Assembly (NCBI GenBank): GCA_946610035.1
Contig: CAMOCC010000025.1
Coordinates: forward strand, 1-32,090
Source of the DNA: an uncultured Verrucomicrobiota bacterium
GTDB taxonomy: Bacteria; Verrucomicrobiota; Kiritimatiellia; RFP12; UBA1067
Direction: 5' to 3'
Length of the DNA stretch: 32,090 nt
Shown here: positions 15,584-23,659 of the stretch, piece after piece
How positions within the stretch are numbered: the first letter of the stretch is position 1
How the letters are laid out: each line of letters opens with the position of its first letter
Notes under the pieces: model-generated
Database searches by the model: none
Told to the model about the DNA's origin: nothing
What the model saw: only the letters and a program-made list of their open reading frames with translations
Translations under genes and position numbers: made by a program

Positions 15584-17023
15584 GTGAGGATCGCGATCGC
15601 ATATCCGCCGTTGAAGAGCTGGAAGGGCGTTCCGCTCCTCACCCAGAACCGCCAGTTCCAGTGGTTCTCGCGGCCGACCTACATCTTCCCGGTCGTGCCC
15701 GCGACTGCGGCGACGATGCTCAAGAGGGCGGGGCACGAGGTGCTCTTCCTCGACGGCATCGCCGCCGAACTGTCTCCGGAGGAATTCGACGCAAGGCTCG
15801 GGGGTTTCAAGCCCGACCTCGTCGTGCTGGAGACGAAGACTCCTGTCGTGAAGCGCCATTGGGCGTGGATCGACGCGCATCCCGGCTACCGCACAATCCT
15901 CGTCGGCGACCACGTTACGGCACTTCCCGGCGAATCCATGGACGCCTGCCGCGTCGAGGCGATCCTCACGGGCGGCGACTGGGACTTCCTGCTTCTCAAC
16001 TACATCGACGCGGACGGCGACGTCGCCAGGTACGAGCCCGGCATCTGGTACCGCAGGGACGGACGGGTGGAGTCGACGGGGCGCTTCCGCCTCGACCACG
16101 ACCTCAACTCCGCCCCGTGGATCGACAGGGACCTCGTCCACTGGGAGCTCTACGCGAAGAGGAACGGAAACTTCAAGCGCACGCCGGGGACGTACATAAT
16201 GTCCGGTCGCGACTGCTGGCATGCGAAATGCACCTTCTGCAGCTGGACGACCCTGTATCCGACGTATCGCACGAGGGATCCGATAGACGTCGTGGACGAG
16301 ATCGAGATGCTCGTCGGAAAGTACGGCATACGCGAGCTGATGGACGACTCTGGCTCTCTTCCCGTCGGCGGCTGGCTTACTTCATTTTGCAACGAAATCA
16401 TCAGGCGCGGACTGAACAAGAAGCTCCGCATCGACTGCAACATGCGCTTCGGACGCCTTGCGTTCGAGGACTACAAGCTGATGAGGAAGGCCGGATTCAG
16501 GCTCGTGCTCTTCGGCGTGGAGTCCGCAAACCAGGCGACGCTGGACCGCTTCTGCAAGGCACTCAAGGTCGAGGACGTCGAGAAGGGCGCCGAATGGGCG
16601 TCCAGGGCGGGCCTTGACGTGCACCTGACCTTCATGTTCGGCCACGCCTGGGAGGGTCCGGCCGAAATGGAGAACACCGTCCGCCTCGCCCGCAAGCTGC
16701 TTGCGAACGGACACGCCGCGACGCTGCAGTGCACCTTGACGATCCCTTACCCCGGTACGCCGCTCTTCCGCGAATTGAAGGAGAAGGACGGGCTTGCGAC
16801 GCTCGACTGGGACGAATACGACCAGCGCAAGGCCGTCACGAAGACGCCGCTTGCGACGGAGGAGGAGATAAAGTGCGCCATCCGCCGCGTCTACAGGGGC
16901 TTCCTCCAGCCGCGCGCGCTTTGGCACGTCTTCAGGCGCAACCTCTTCGACTTCTCGTTCTACTACAGGGGGGTGCGCTATTTGATCGGCCACCTCATGG
17001 ACTTCCGGGGGAAGTCCGCCTGA
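15584..17023 (+). CDS. Radical SAM protein with B12-binding-like N-terminal domain
   Basis: This 479-residue protein starts with GTG at 15584, 12 bases after the DUF481 stop and preceded by an AAGGGG-type ribosome binding site. The N-terminal 140 residues look like a cobalamin-binding fold (IAYPPL, TILVGDHVTALPGE) but lack the DxHxxG cobalamin-ligand motif. The radical SAM cluster cysteines are C211, C216 and C219, spaced CX4CX2C rather than the common CX3CX2C. FGVESANQATLDRFCK and LTFMFGHAWEG are typical later parts of the barrel. Such COG1032-type enzymes include methyltransferases and cyclases; the substrate is not evident. The transcript probably ends at the hairpin at 17049-17084. Confidence 0.8.
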   Translation: MRIAIAYPPLKSWKGVPLLTQNRQFQWFSRPTYIFPVVPATAATMLKRAGHEVLFLDGIAAELSPEEFDARLGGFKPDLVVLETKTPVVKRHWAWIDAHPGYRTILVGDHVTALPGESMDACRVEAILTGGDWDFLLLNYIDADGDVARYEPGIWYRRDGRVESTGRFRLDHDLNSAPWIDRDLVHWELYAKRNGNFKRTPGTYIMSGRDCWHAKCTFCSWTTLYPTYRTRDPIDVVDEIEMLVGKYGIRELMDDSGSLPVGGWLTSFCNEIIRRGLNKKLRIDCNMRFGRLAFEDYKLMRKAGFRLVLFGVESANQATLDRFCKALKVEDVEKGAEWASRAGLDVHLTFMFGHAWEGPAEMENTVRLARKLLANGHAATLQCTLTIPYPGTPLFRELKEKDGLATLDWDEYDQRKAVTKTPLATEEEIKCAIRRVYRGFLQPRALWHVFRRNLFDFSFYYRGVRYLIGHLMDFRGKSA

Positions 17024-17043
17024 TTCCAGCAGATTGAAGGGCG

Positions 17044-17084
17044 AAAAAAAACAGGCACCCGGCGTGATGGGCGGGTGCCTGTTT
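17044..17084. terminator. Bidirectional rho-independent terminator
   Basis: A perfect 13-bp stem pairs AAACAGGCACCCG (17049-17061) with CGGGTGCCTGTTT (17072-17084) around a 10-base loop. On the minus strand the stem is followed by seven U residues (17050-17044), a strong terminator for the small basic protein gene. On the plus strand it is followed by TTTC, a weaker stop for the radical SAM gene. Confidence 0.92.
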
Positions 17085-17109
17085 CTTGCGTTGAGACGAC
17101 TCGGAGCTG

Positions 17110-17265
17110 TCAGGCTTCGGGTTTGGTCTTCTTGAGACCGAGTCCACGGTTGCCTTCCTTCCACTCTCCGCGCTTCTGGAGAAGGTCGACGCGCTCGAAA
17201 CGCTTCAGTACGTTGCGCTTGGAGGTAATCTTACCGGAACCCTTAAGAGATGCATGCTGGCTCAT
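17110..17265 (-). CDS. Small basic protein of the PVC group (TIGR04137-like)
   Basis: This gene encodes 51 residues starting MSQHASLKGSGKITSKRNVL and ending in KKTKPEA. About a quarter of the residues are Lys or Arg. The start MSxHxSLKG and the stretch KRNVLKRFERVDLL resemble the small basic protein family described from Chlamydiae, Verrucomicrobia and Lentisphaerae, whose function is unknown. A ribosome or RNA association has been suggested from its composition. The ribosome-binding sequence GAAAGGAAG lies 5 bases before the ATG, and a good promoter and strong terminator bracket the gene, so it is probably highly expressed. Confidence 0.82.
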   Translation of the reverse strand: MSQHASLKGSGKITSKRNVLKRFERVDLLQKRGEWKEGNRGLGLKKTKPEA

Positions 17266-17295
17266 TTTTTCTTCCTTTCAAGTCAAGTGAGGGAT

Positions 17296-17324
17296 AGTAT
17301 ACCATTTTCGGACGGTGAATTCAA
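17296..17324 (-). promoter_or_regulatory. Promoter of the small basic protein gene
   Basis: On the minus strand TTGAAT (17319-17324) and TATACT (17296-17301) are separated by 17 bp. Unlike most promoters in the window, it leaves a normal leader of about 25 bases with a Shine-Dalgarno sequence. Confidence 0.7.
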
Positions 17325-17334
17325 CCCCGGAGAC

Positions 17335-18555
17335 TCACTTTTCGGAAGTTTCCTCCGCGGCGGCCGCCGGGGCGGTCTCTGCGGGCTTGGCTTCGTCTGC
17401 CGCGGCGGGCGCCTCCTCCGGGGGGAGGATTGCGCTGAAGTCGGCCGCTGTGACGGCCCCGGCGCTATTGATGGCGTTTTTGACGAAGTCGGCGACGCTC
17501 TTGCGGCTGGCGTTGCGCTTGAGGACCTTGACGACCTGCTCGACGGACGGGACCTCCTCGGGTTCGCCGACCTTGAGGAGGATGTGGCTCGCAGCGACCT
17601 TCTCGCCGCTCGTCTCCTTGCCGTCGGCGTCCTTGACGGCGGGCGTCTTGGCGGTCGTGAGGATGAGGTGGTAGCCGAAGGAGGTCTTCACCGGGTCGGA
17701 GATCTGGCCGACGTCAAGCTCGAAGGCCGCCTTGTCGAACTCGGGGACCATCTGCCCGTGGCCGAATTCGCCCAGGCTGCCGTTGTCGCGCTTGCCGGAG
17801 GGGCAGGCGGAGAACTCGTTGGCGAGCTTGCCGAAGAGCTCGGCCTTGCCTTCCGCGGGCGCTGCGTCGAGCTGGGCCTTGAGCTCCTTGATCCTGGCGA
17901 GGGCGGCCTCTTCCGTAAAGACGGACTTGTTGCGCTCGGCGATGCCGTCGATGATTTCCTTGGCTTCGGCGGCGAAATCCTGGGTGTTCTTGTCGATCAC
18001 CTCCGCAGTGAGCATCTTGTCGATGAGGATTCCCGTCTTGAACTGCTCGAGGGCGCGCTCGCGTCCGTTCGGGTTCTTGTCGAGCACCTCGTCGAAGGTC
18101 TTGGGTCCGTTCGGGGACTTGGAGGCGCGCTCCATGATCTTGTCCTGCTCCGCCTTGATCTCCTCTTCCGTGATGGTGTAGCCGAGCTCCTTCGCCTTCT
18201 GGGCGAGGGCGGACTCCGCGAGGAACTGCTGGGCCATCTGCATGATGGCATTCGGCTTCTGCTGCGCCAGCTGTTCGGCGGACATGTTGGCGGCGTACAT
18301 GGCGGCCATGGCATCGAACTGCTTGTCCAGGTCTCCGCGCGTGAGCTTCCTCTCTCCGACGGCGACGACGACCTCGTTCGGATCCTTCGCCTCGGCGGCC
18401 TTGACGGCGGCGGGGGCCTCTGCTGCGGCCGGTGCGGACTCGACGGCGGGCTTCGCCCCCACGGCCTTCTCCGTGCACGTGTCGGAATTCTTGTCGCAGC
18501 AGCCTGTGAACGCGGCGGCCACGAGGGCGGCGCACGCGAGATTCATCTTGCTCAT
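17335..18555 (-). CDS. Parvulin-type peptidyl-prolyl isomerase lipoprotein with permuted domain order
   Basis: This 406-residue protein has a lipoprotein signal (FTGC, C19) followed by an Ala/Pro-rich linker. A SurA/PrsA-like N-terminal chaperone region runs from about 62 (VVVAVGERKLTRGDLD) to 190. Parvulin core motifs lie at 223-303: FGKLANEFSACPSGKRDNGS, GEFGHGQMVPEF and SFGYHLILTTA. The first parvulin strand, normally an ASHIL motif before this core, is absent there. Instead ASHILLKV occurs at 322-329, after the last core strand, as in a circular permutation. The C-terminus is an Ala/Glu-rich tail. It probably folds exported proteins at the envelope. Its start overlaps the recO stop (ATGA). 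Confidence 0.82.
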   Translation of the reverse strand: MSKMNLACAALVAAAFTGCCDKNSDTCTEKAVGAKPAVESAPAAAEAPAAVKAAEAKDPNEVVVAVGERKLTRGDLDKQFDAMAAMYAANMSAEQLAQQKPNAIMQMAQQFLAESALAQKAKELGYTITEEEIKAEQDKIMERASKSPNGPKTFDEVLDKNPNGRERALEQFKTGILIDKMLTAEVIDKNTQDFAAEAKEIIDGIAERNKSVFTEEAALARIKELKAQLDAAPAEGKAELFGKLANEFSACPSGKRDNGSLGEFGHGQMVPEFDKAAFELDVGQISDPVKTSFGYHLILTTAKTPAVKDADGKETSGEKVAASHILLKVGEPEEVPSVEQVVKVLKRNASRKSVADFVKNAINSAGAVTAADFSAILPPEEAPAAADEAKPAETAPAAAAEETSEK

Positions 18556-19244
18556 TCTTGTGTTCCTCTTTTTTCTGTTGTTGAAATCGCCTGCAGGACG
18601 GCCCGCCTCGTCTCGGGGACGCTTTCCAGGTGGAAGGCCCAGAAGACCCCGATCGCGCGGACGGCATCCGGCAGTGTTTCAGAATAGTTTACCAAATAAG
18701 GGTTGCGGAGGCAACGGGCAACATCCTTCGAGACGGGTATGCTCCTCTCGCCGCGGAGCGCGAAAACCCCGTTCTCCGCGTCCATTTCGGGGTCGAGGCC
18801 CGCAAGGCGCAGGGCGTCCAGCTCGAAGGCGAGGAGTTCGGCCAAAAGTCGCGGCGAGGGTTCGCAGAGCCTTGCGAGGTAGCGCGAGAGGAGGTCGAAC
18901 CAGTCCGCCGCGTCGGGTCCGGACGGGGCGATGTCGTATACAGCACGCCTGAAATGCTCGGCCAGGAGGAGTGCGCGGTAGTTGGTCCTGAGCGCCTCGC
19001 GCATCTCCACCGGCACGCAGTCCCTCAACGCATGGAGCTCGCCCTTTGCGCGCGCGTAGTAGACGATTTCGCACGTGTAGTTGAGGTCGTACTGCCCGAG
19101 GAAGAAGCTCTTGGGGCGGACCGCGCCCTTTACGACGGTGGAGAGGCGTCCGGACGGCGTGAACCATGTGACGATGTGGCTCGTCCTGGACCACGGGACG
19201 ATCCTGAGGCAGATCGCCTCCGTCTTGGCGGTCTCGCCCGCCAT
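18552..19244 (-). CDS. recO: DNA repair protein RecO
   Basis: This 230-residue protein matches RecO, which loads RecA on SSB-coated DNA in the RecFOR pathway. The N-terminal OB-fold begins KTEAICLRIVPWSRTSHIV, with FTPSGRLSTVVKGAVRPKS, the usual RecO start pattern. The helical C-terminal half contains LLAELLAFELDALRLAGLDPEM, and no CxxC zinc motif is present. The ATG at 19244 overlaps the mtaB stop by one base (TGATG), which fixes the start. It is fourth in the aspS operon. Confidence 0.9.
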   Translation of the reverse strand: MAGETAKTEAICLRIVPWSRTSHIVTWFTPSGRLSTVVKGAVRPKSFFLGQYDLNYTCEIVYYARAKGELHALRDCVPVEMREALRTNYRALLLAEHFRRAVYDIAPSGPDAADWFDLLSRYLARLCEPSPRLLAELLAFELDALRLAGLDPEMDAENGVFALRGERSIPVSKDVARCLRNPYLVNYSETLPDAVRAIGVFWAFHLESVPETRRAVLQAISTTEKRGTQE

Positions 19245-20551
19245 CAGACCGGGTCCCCTGTGAGCATGTGGCCGTCGGATTCCTTGACGCGGATTCGCAC
19301 GAGGTCCTTGCGCTTCAGCTTTCTGCCGTTCCTCCCGAAGGCGAATGCGCCGGGCTTCTCCTCGCCTACGCGGCACCAGAGGTACTCGGACGTCCATCCC
19401 GCAATCGACTTCTCGTCCTCGACGACGACCTCCACGTCGTGTCCGCGGAAGCGCTTCGCGTAGAGCGTCCGCTTCTCGTCCATGAGATTCGCGATCTCGT
19501 GTGCGCGCGCCGACCGGACGGGCTTCGGCACCACGCCAGGGAGGGCGGCGGCGACGGTTCCGGGGCGTTCCGAGTAGGGGAAGACGTGCGCCTTGGTGAA
19601 GGGGTGGCGGCGGAGAAAGCCGAGCGTCGCCAGCTGGTCGTTGTCCGTCTCGTCCGGAAACCCCGTCATCATGTCGCAGCCGAGCCCGAGGTTTGGCATC
19701 GCCTTCGTCGCGGCGTGGATCAGCTCGTCCACCTGGTGGACGGAGTATGGCCGCCGCATTGCCGCGAGGATGCGCGCCGAGCCGGTCTGGACGGGGATGT
19801 GGAGGAATCGGCACACGTTCGCGTGCTGCGCCATCGCCGGCACCACGTCCAGCGCGACGGGTCCGGGTTCGACGGAACTGAGTCGTATGCGGCAGTCGGG
19901 GGAGAGCGAGGCGAGCGCGTCCACGAGTTCGGGGAGGCGCCTTCCGTCGGCGTTGTACTGCGCGAGGTTGCAGCCGGTCACCACGATCTCGTGGTAGCCC
20001 GCGTCTATGAAGCGCTTCGAGGTGTCGAGGACCTCGTCCCATGCGACGGACCTGGAACTGCCGCGGAATTGAGGCACGATGCAGAAGGCGCAGCGCGAAG
20101 CGCAGCCGTCCTGGACCTTGAGGTACGCCCGCGCAGTCCTGGTGGGGATAGGGCCTTTTAGGGTCGAGTTAGGGTCTTTTAGGGTCGGGTTAGGGTCTTT
20201 TAGGGTCGGGTTAGGGTCTTTTAGGGTCGAGCTTGAGTTGACATTGACCCTAGTTGACCCTAAACTGACCCTAGAAGACCCTACTCCCTTGAGGAAATAT
20301 CCCTTGTCCGCCGAGGGCAGGCAGCCTGTCACAATGACGCGCTTCGTCGGATATTTCCGCCTGATGTGGTCTATGAGGTGTTCGCAGTCCCGCTGGGCGC
20401 GGGCCGTCACGGAGCATCCGCGCACGACTACGAGCTGCGCGTCGGCGTGCGACTCGGTGCGCTCCCATCCGCGGGCGAGGTACTGTGCCTCCTCCGCAAG
20501 GGCCTCCGCGCGGTTGAGCCGGCAGCCGAACGTCTCGAAGCAGACCTTCAC
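19244..20551 (-). CDS. mtaB: tRNA t6A37 methylthiotransferase MtaB-like, with repeat-encoded linker
   Basis: This 435-residue radical SAM enzyme probably converts t6A37 to ms2t6A37 in tRNA. The N-terminal domain carries cluster cysteines C10 (FGCRLNRAE), C46 and C77. The radical SAM motif CASRCAFC has C150, C154 and C157, followed by IVPQFRG. Further family motifs are VTGCNL, RLSSVEP and HIPVQTGSARILAAMRRPY; a TRAM-like region ends the protein. Residues of about 90-137 form an odd linker between the two catalytic domains: a tandem 7-residue repeat TLKDPNP preceded by a low-complexity SRVSLGSTRVNVNSSS. It is encoded by the TTAGGGTC repeat element at 20156-20284. The frame is intact, so the enzyme may still be active. 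Confidence 0.88.
   Translation of the reverse strand: MKVCFETFGCRLNRAEALAEEAQYLARGWERTESHADAQLVVVRGCSVTARAQRDCEHLIDHIRRKYPTKRVIVTGCLPSADKGYFLKGVGSSRVSLGSTRVNVNSSSTLKDPNPTLKDPNPTLKDPNSTLKGPIPTRTARAYLKVQDGCASRCAFCIVPQFRGSSRSVAWDEVLDTSKRFIDAGYHEIVVTGCNLAQYNADGRRLPELVDALASLSPDCRIRLSSVEPGPVALDVVPAMAQHANVCRFLHIPVQTGSARILAAMRRPYSVHQVDELIHAATKAMPNLGLGCDMMTGFPDETDNDQLATLGFLRRHPFTKAHVFPYSERPGTVAAALPGVVPKPVRSARAHEIANLMDEKRTLYAKRFRGHDVEVVVEDEKSIAGWTSEYLWCRVGEEKPGAFAFGRNGRKLKRKDLVRIRVKESDGHMLTGDPV
20156..20284. repeat. Phased TTAGGGTC array with inverted copies inside mtaB
   Basis: Seven plus-strand TTAGGGTC motifs start at 20158, 20169, 20179, 20190, 20200, 20211 and 20221, alternating 11 and 10 bp (mean 10.5 bp). 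They form a 21-bp tandem unit that preserves the reading frame as seven codons. Four inverted GACCCTA motifs follow at 20246, 20256, 20267 and 20277. Bases 20190-20228 can pair with 20246-20284 at about 32 of 39 positions around a 17-base loop. The plus strand carries nine GGG runs, so G-quadruplex formation is also possible. Confidence 0.92.
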
Positions 20552-21075
20552 TTGAAAACGAAAAGGAGGACGAGGTTAACCGCGTTGAAGAGTCCGTGGT
20601 TGAGCATCGGGCACCACAGGGAGTCCGTCTTCCTGTACAGCCAGCATTGCGCCATGCCGAAGAAGAAGAGCGCCATGAACGCATTGTTCGGCCAGGGCAT
20701 CTGGATGTAGTGCGCGGCGGAGAAGAGGGCGGACGACGTGATCGCCGAGACTAGCGGCAGCCCCGGATTCGGAAGCCGCCAGAGAACCCAGCGGAAGATC
20801 ACCTCCTCGACGACCGGCGTCAGCACGGTCAGGAACAGGATTATATACAGGAGCGACAGGATGTCCCTGAAGAAGAACCAGTGGTACCCCGCCCCTCCGC
20901 AGATGCGCTTCACGAGCGCGACGATCATGGAGCGGACCTGTTCCAGGCTCTCCTGGTCGTCGAGATGCACGCCGAACAGGACGTCCGCCAGCAGGGTGGT
21001 AAGATAGCATATCCCGATCGTCACCGCAGTGACGACCGGGAATGCCTTGAGCGTGGCGATCAGCTTCTCCTTCAC
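20548..21075 (-). CDS. CPBP-family intramembrane metalloprotease
   Basis: This 175-residue, multi-pass membrane protein begins with GTG, overlapping the aspS stop (GTGA). The CPBP (CAAX protease/bacteriocin-processing) motifs are all present: EExxxR at E90-E91-R95 ([12 protein letters not shown]), FxxxH ending at H122 (FSAAHYI) and HxxxN at H160 (LNHGLFN). In other organisms these proteases act in prenyl-protein processing, bacteriocin immunity or scaffold functions. No bacteriocin or peptide gene is nearby, so its role here is unknown. It overlaps mtaB by four bases. Confidence 0.88.
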   Translation of the reverse strand: MKEKLIATLKAFPVVTAVTIGICYLTTLLADVLFGVHLDDQESLEQVRSMIVALVKRICGGAGYHWFFFRDILSLLYIILFLTVLTPVVEEVIFRWVLWRLPNPGLPLVSAITSSALFSAAHYIQMPWPNNAFMALFFFGMAQCWLYRKTDSLWCPMLNHGLFNAVNLVLLFVFK

Positions 21076-22880
21076 TTGACCGCCTTGATGTCGCCTTCGT
21101 TAGTGCCGCGGATCTTGATGTGGAGTTCGCGCAGCTGCTGCTCGGTCACGTAGTTGGGCGCGCCCATCAGGAGGTCCTGCGCCTTCTGGTTCATCGGGAA
21201 GGCGATCACCTCGCGGATGTTGGGCGTGTCGGTGAGGAGCATGACCATGCGGTCCACGCCGGGGGCGATTCCGCCGTGCGGCGGCGCGCCGAACTGGAAC
21301 GCGCGGTGGAGCGCGCCGAACTTCTTCACGACGTCGTCCTTCGTGTAGCCCGCGATCTCGAACGCCTTGTACATCACCTCGACCTGGTGGTTGCGGATCG
21401 CTCCCGACGAGAGCTCGATGCCGTTGCAGACGACGTCGTACTGGTAGGCCTCGATCGTCAGCGGATCCTTGGTGTTGAGCGCCTCGAGCCCGCCCTGCGG
21501 CATCGAGAACGGGTTGTGCGAGAAGATGATCTTGCCTGTCTCGGGGTCCTTTTCGAAGAACGGGAAGTCGACGATCCAGCAGAAGCGGTAGACGCCGTGT
21601 TCGCGGACGTCGTTCGTCATGTGGTCCGCGATGTCAGTGCGGACGAGGCCCGAGAGCCTGTGGCACTCGTCGACCGGCGCGGCCATGAAGAAGAGCGCGT
21701 CGCCCGGCTCCATGCCGGAGATCTTCTTCATCTCCTCGAGCTGGTCGGCCGAGAGGAACTTCGCGATCGGCCCCTTGAGCTCGCCCTCCTTCGTCCAGGA
21801 GATGTAGCCGAGCCCCTTGCCTCCGTTCTCCTTGACGAACGCCTCGCGCTTGTCGAACCACGTGCGCGTCTCGACGCCGACGATGCCCTTGACGAGAAGG
21901 CCCTTGACGAGCCCGCCGTTCGCGACGCACGCCGCGAACGCCTTGAAGTCGGCCTTGGCGAAGAAGTTGGACATGTTGATCCACTTTAGCGGGTTGCGGA
22001 GGTCGGGCTTGTCGGAGCCGTAGTCCATCATCGCGTCGCGGTACTTGATCCTGGGCCACGGCGCGGGCGTGCACTCCCACTTGGAGAACTTCTCGAACGT
22101 CTTGCCGACGACGTCCTCGACGACGGCGAATATCTCGTCCTGCGTCGCGTAGCTCATCTCGATGTCGAGCTGGTAGAACTCGCCGGGCGAGCGGTCGGCG
22201 CGCGCGGCCTCGTCGCGGAAGCACGGCGCGATCTGGAAGTACCTGTCGAAGCCCGAGACCATCAGCAGCTGCTTGAACATCTGCGGCGCCTGCGGGAGGG
22301 CGTAGAACATGCCGCGGTGGACGCGGCTCGGTACGAGGTAGTCGCGCGCGCCCTCGGGCGAGGAGGCCGTGAGGATCGGCGTCTGGAACTCGTTGAAGCC
22401 CTTCGCCCACATCTGCTCGCGGAGGAAGCGGATCACCTGCGACCTGAGGATGATGTTGTTGTGGAGCTTTTCGCGGCGGAGGTCGAGGAAGCGGTACTCG
22501 AGGCGCATCTCCTCGCTCTCGTCCGCCTTCTCGTCCGGGACGTAGAGGGGCGTCACCTGCGAGGCGGACTCCATGACGAGCTCGTTGGCCTCGATTTCGA
22601 CCTCGCCCGTCGGCAGGTCGGGGTTGATCGTGTCGGGCGTCCTGAGCTTCACCTCGCCCGTCACTGTGATGACGCTTTCGAGGTGGGCCTTCTCGACGAG
22701 GCCGAAGAAGCTGCGCGACGGGTGGACGACCACCTGGGTGAGGCCGTAGTGGTCGCGGAGGTCCACGAAGAGGATGCCGCCGTGGTCGCGAAGGCGGAAC
22801 ATCCAGCCAGAGAGTCTAACGGTCTTGCCCGCGTCGGAGGCGCGGAGTTCGTTGCATGTATGCGTGCGATATGGATGCAT
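21072..22880 (-). CDS. aspS: Aspartyl-tRNA synthetase
   Basis: This 602-residue class II synthetase has the bacterial layout. An OB-fold anticodon-binding domain (1-105, [24 protein letters not shown]) is followed by the catalytic core. The core has the QAPQ motif [14 protein letters not shown], motif 2 [19 protein letters not shown] and motif 3 [19 protein letters not shown]-type insertion lies at about 290-415. It charges tRNA-Asp; whether it also serves tRNA-Asn cannot be told by eye. It is the first gene of a five-gene overlapping operon and has a normal leader with the ribosome-binding sequence GAGGAG. Confidence 0.96.
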   Translation of the reverse strand: MHPYRTHTCNELRASDAGKTVRLSGWMFRLRDHGGILFVDLRDHYGLTQVVVHPSRSFFGLVEKAHLESVITVTGEVKLRTPDTINPDLPTGEVEIEANELVMESASQVTPLYVPDEKADESEEMRLEYRFLDLRREKLHNNIILRSQVIRFLREQMWAKGFNEFQTPILTASSPEGARDYLVPSRVHRGMFYALPQAPQMFKQLLMVSGFDRYFQIAPCFRDEAARADRSPGEFYQLDIEMSYATQDEIFAVVEDVVGKTFEKFSKWECTPAPWPRIKYRDAMMDYGSDKPDLRNPLKWINMSNFFAKADFKAFAACVANGGLVKGLLVKGIVGVETRTWFDKREAFVKENGGKGLGYISWTKEGELKGPIAKFLSADQLEEMKKISGMEPGDALFFMAAPVDECHRLSGLVRTDIADHMTNDVREHGVYRFCWIVDFPFFEKDPETGKIIFSHNPFSMPQGGLEALNTKDPLTIEAYQYDVVCNGIELSSGAIRNHQVEVMYKAFEIAGYTKDDVVKKFGALHRAFQFGAPPHGGIAPGVDRMVMLLTDTPNIREVIAFPMNQKAQDLLMGAPNYVTEQQLRELHIKIRGTNEGDIKAVK

Positions 22881-22891
22881 GATGTCTGTTT

Positions 22892-22915
22892 CTCCTCGAA
22901 TTTCCGCGTATTATA
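22892..22915 (-). promoter_or_regulatory. -10 box and ribosome binding site of aspS
   Basis: On the minus strand TATAAT (22910-22915) precedes a leader of 29 bases that contains GAGGAG (22892-22897), 11 bases before the ATG. This is one of the few genes here with a conventional leader. Confidence 0.65.
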
Positions 22916-22958
22916 TCATATTATCGGCTGGAAGTGGGGGTTAAAATGCAAGTTGGCG

Positions 22959-23564
22959 TTAGAATTCGGGAATGTACGTCCTTATGAAGGGGAAGAGGAC
23001 GGAATTGACGAGGTCGGCGTTCATGCGGTGGCCTCCTTCGAATTCGTGGTCCATCCCCGGATAGTGCGCGGCGAAGACGGGGCGGGACTCCTTGCCGATC
23101 GGGTCGGCGGTGCCGAAGAGCCCGAAGCAGAGCGTCCGGTCGTAGTCGTCGAGTCCGTCGAACTGGCGGGCCTCCATCTCCGCGAAGTGCCGGACCGTCT
23201 CCTTGTAGACGTGGAAGTCGACGGACCCGTCCCTGCGCTCGTTGAGCCACTTGTGCTTGCCGACGGACAGTATGCTGTAGCATTTCGACAGCGAAAAGCA
23301 CGGATTTATGCAGATGCGCTTGATTCCGCGCAGCTGCTGCGCGTACATCGCGCCCATGGAGGTGCCGATCACGAGGTCCGGGCGCTCCCTCTCGGCGAGC
23401 GCCTTGAGCATCGGCAGCGCCTCGGCCGCGTCCACCGGGATGTCCGGAGCTACAACCGCGCACTTGTTGTACGACCTGCGGTCGAAGTATTCGCGCCTCA
23501 GCAGGGCGACGGTCCCGCTCGCCCCCGATGAGGCGAACCCGTGCAGATATAGGATCTTCTTCAT
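22959..23564 (-). CDS. YqiA/UPF0227-like alpha/beta-hydrolase
   Basis: This 201-residue cytoplasmic protein opens with KKILYLHGFASSGASGTV, the usual start of YqiA-type esterases. It has the nucleophile elbow GTSMG with S69. LFGTADPIG probably carries the acid and GMDHEFEGGHRM the catalytic His. E. coli YqiA hydrolyses acyl-CoA and simple esters, but the natural substrate is not settled. It is a monocistronic gene between aspS and the divergent histidine kinase. The stretch 22883-22958 downstream holds only the aspS promoter and a short imperfect 18-bp duplication. Confidence 0.8.
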   Translation of the reverse strand: MKKILYLHGFASSGASGTVALLRREYFDRRSYNKCAVVAPDIPVDAAEALPMLKALAERERPDLVIGTSMGAMYAQQLRGIKRICINPCFSLSKCYSILSVGKHKWLNERRDGSVDFHVYKETVRHFAEMEARQFDGLDDYDRTLCFGLFGTADPIGKESRPVFAAHYPGMDHEFEGGHRMNADLVNSVLFPFIRTYIPEF

Positions 23565-23573
23565 GACCCCCGA

Positions 23574-23603
23574 ATTTTACCACACCGCGTCCGTTCAGGT
23601 CAA
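23574..23603 (-). promoter_or_regulatory. Promoter of the YqiA-like gene
   Basis: On the minus strand TTGACC (23598-23603) and TAAAAT (23574-23579) are 18 bp apart. The ATG follows the -10 box after 9 bases, giving a leader of at most a few bases. Confidence 0.6.
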
Positions 23604-23624
23604 CGCCGAACCTCGTACGGGTAG

Positions 23625-23653
23625 TTCACAGTCTGACGTATTTTTGGTAAAAT
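23625..23653 (+). promoter_or_regulatory. Promoter of the histidine kinase operon
   Basis: TTCACA (23625-23630) and TAAAAT (23648-23653) are 17 bp apart. The ATG at 23660 follows after 6 bases, so the mRNA is predicted to be leaderless. It is divergent from the YqiA-like promoter, with their -35 boxes about 21 bp apart. Confidence 0.6.
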
Positions 23654-23659
23654 ATCGCC

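Noticed and set aside
20156-20284. Telomere of a linear replicon, suggested by TTAGGG repeats
   Set aside because: The repeats lie inside a protein-coding gene in mid-window, with an inverted half, and similar arrays occur elsewhere internally.
20548-21075. Bacteriocin immunity or anti-phage system built on the CPBP protease
   Set aside because: No peptide, toxin or defence gene is nearby, and it sits in a housekeeping operon with aspS, mtaB and recO.
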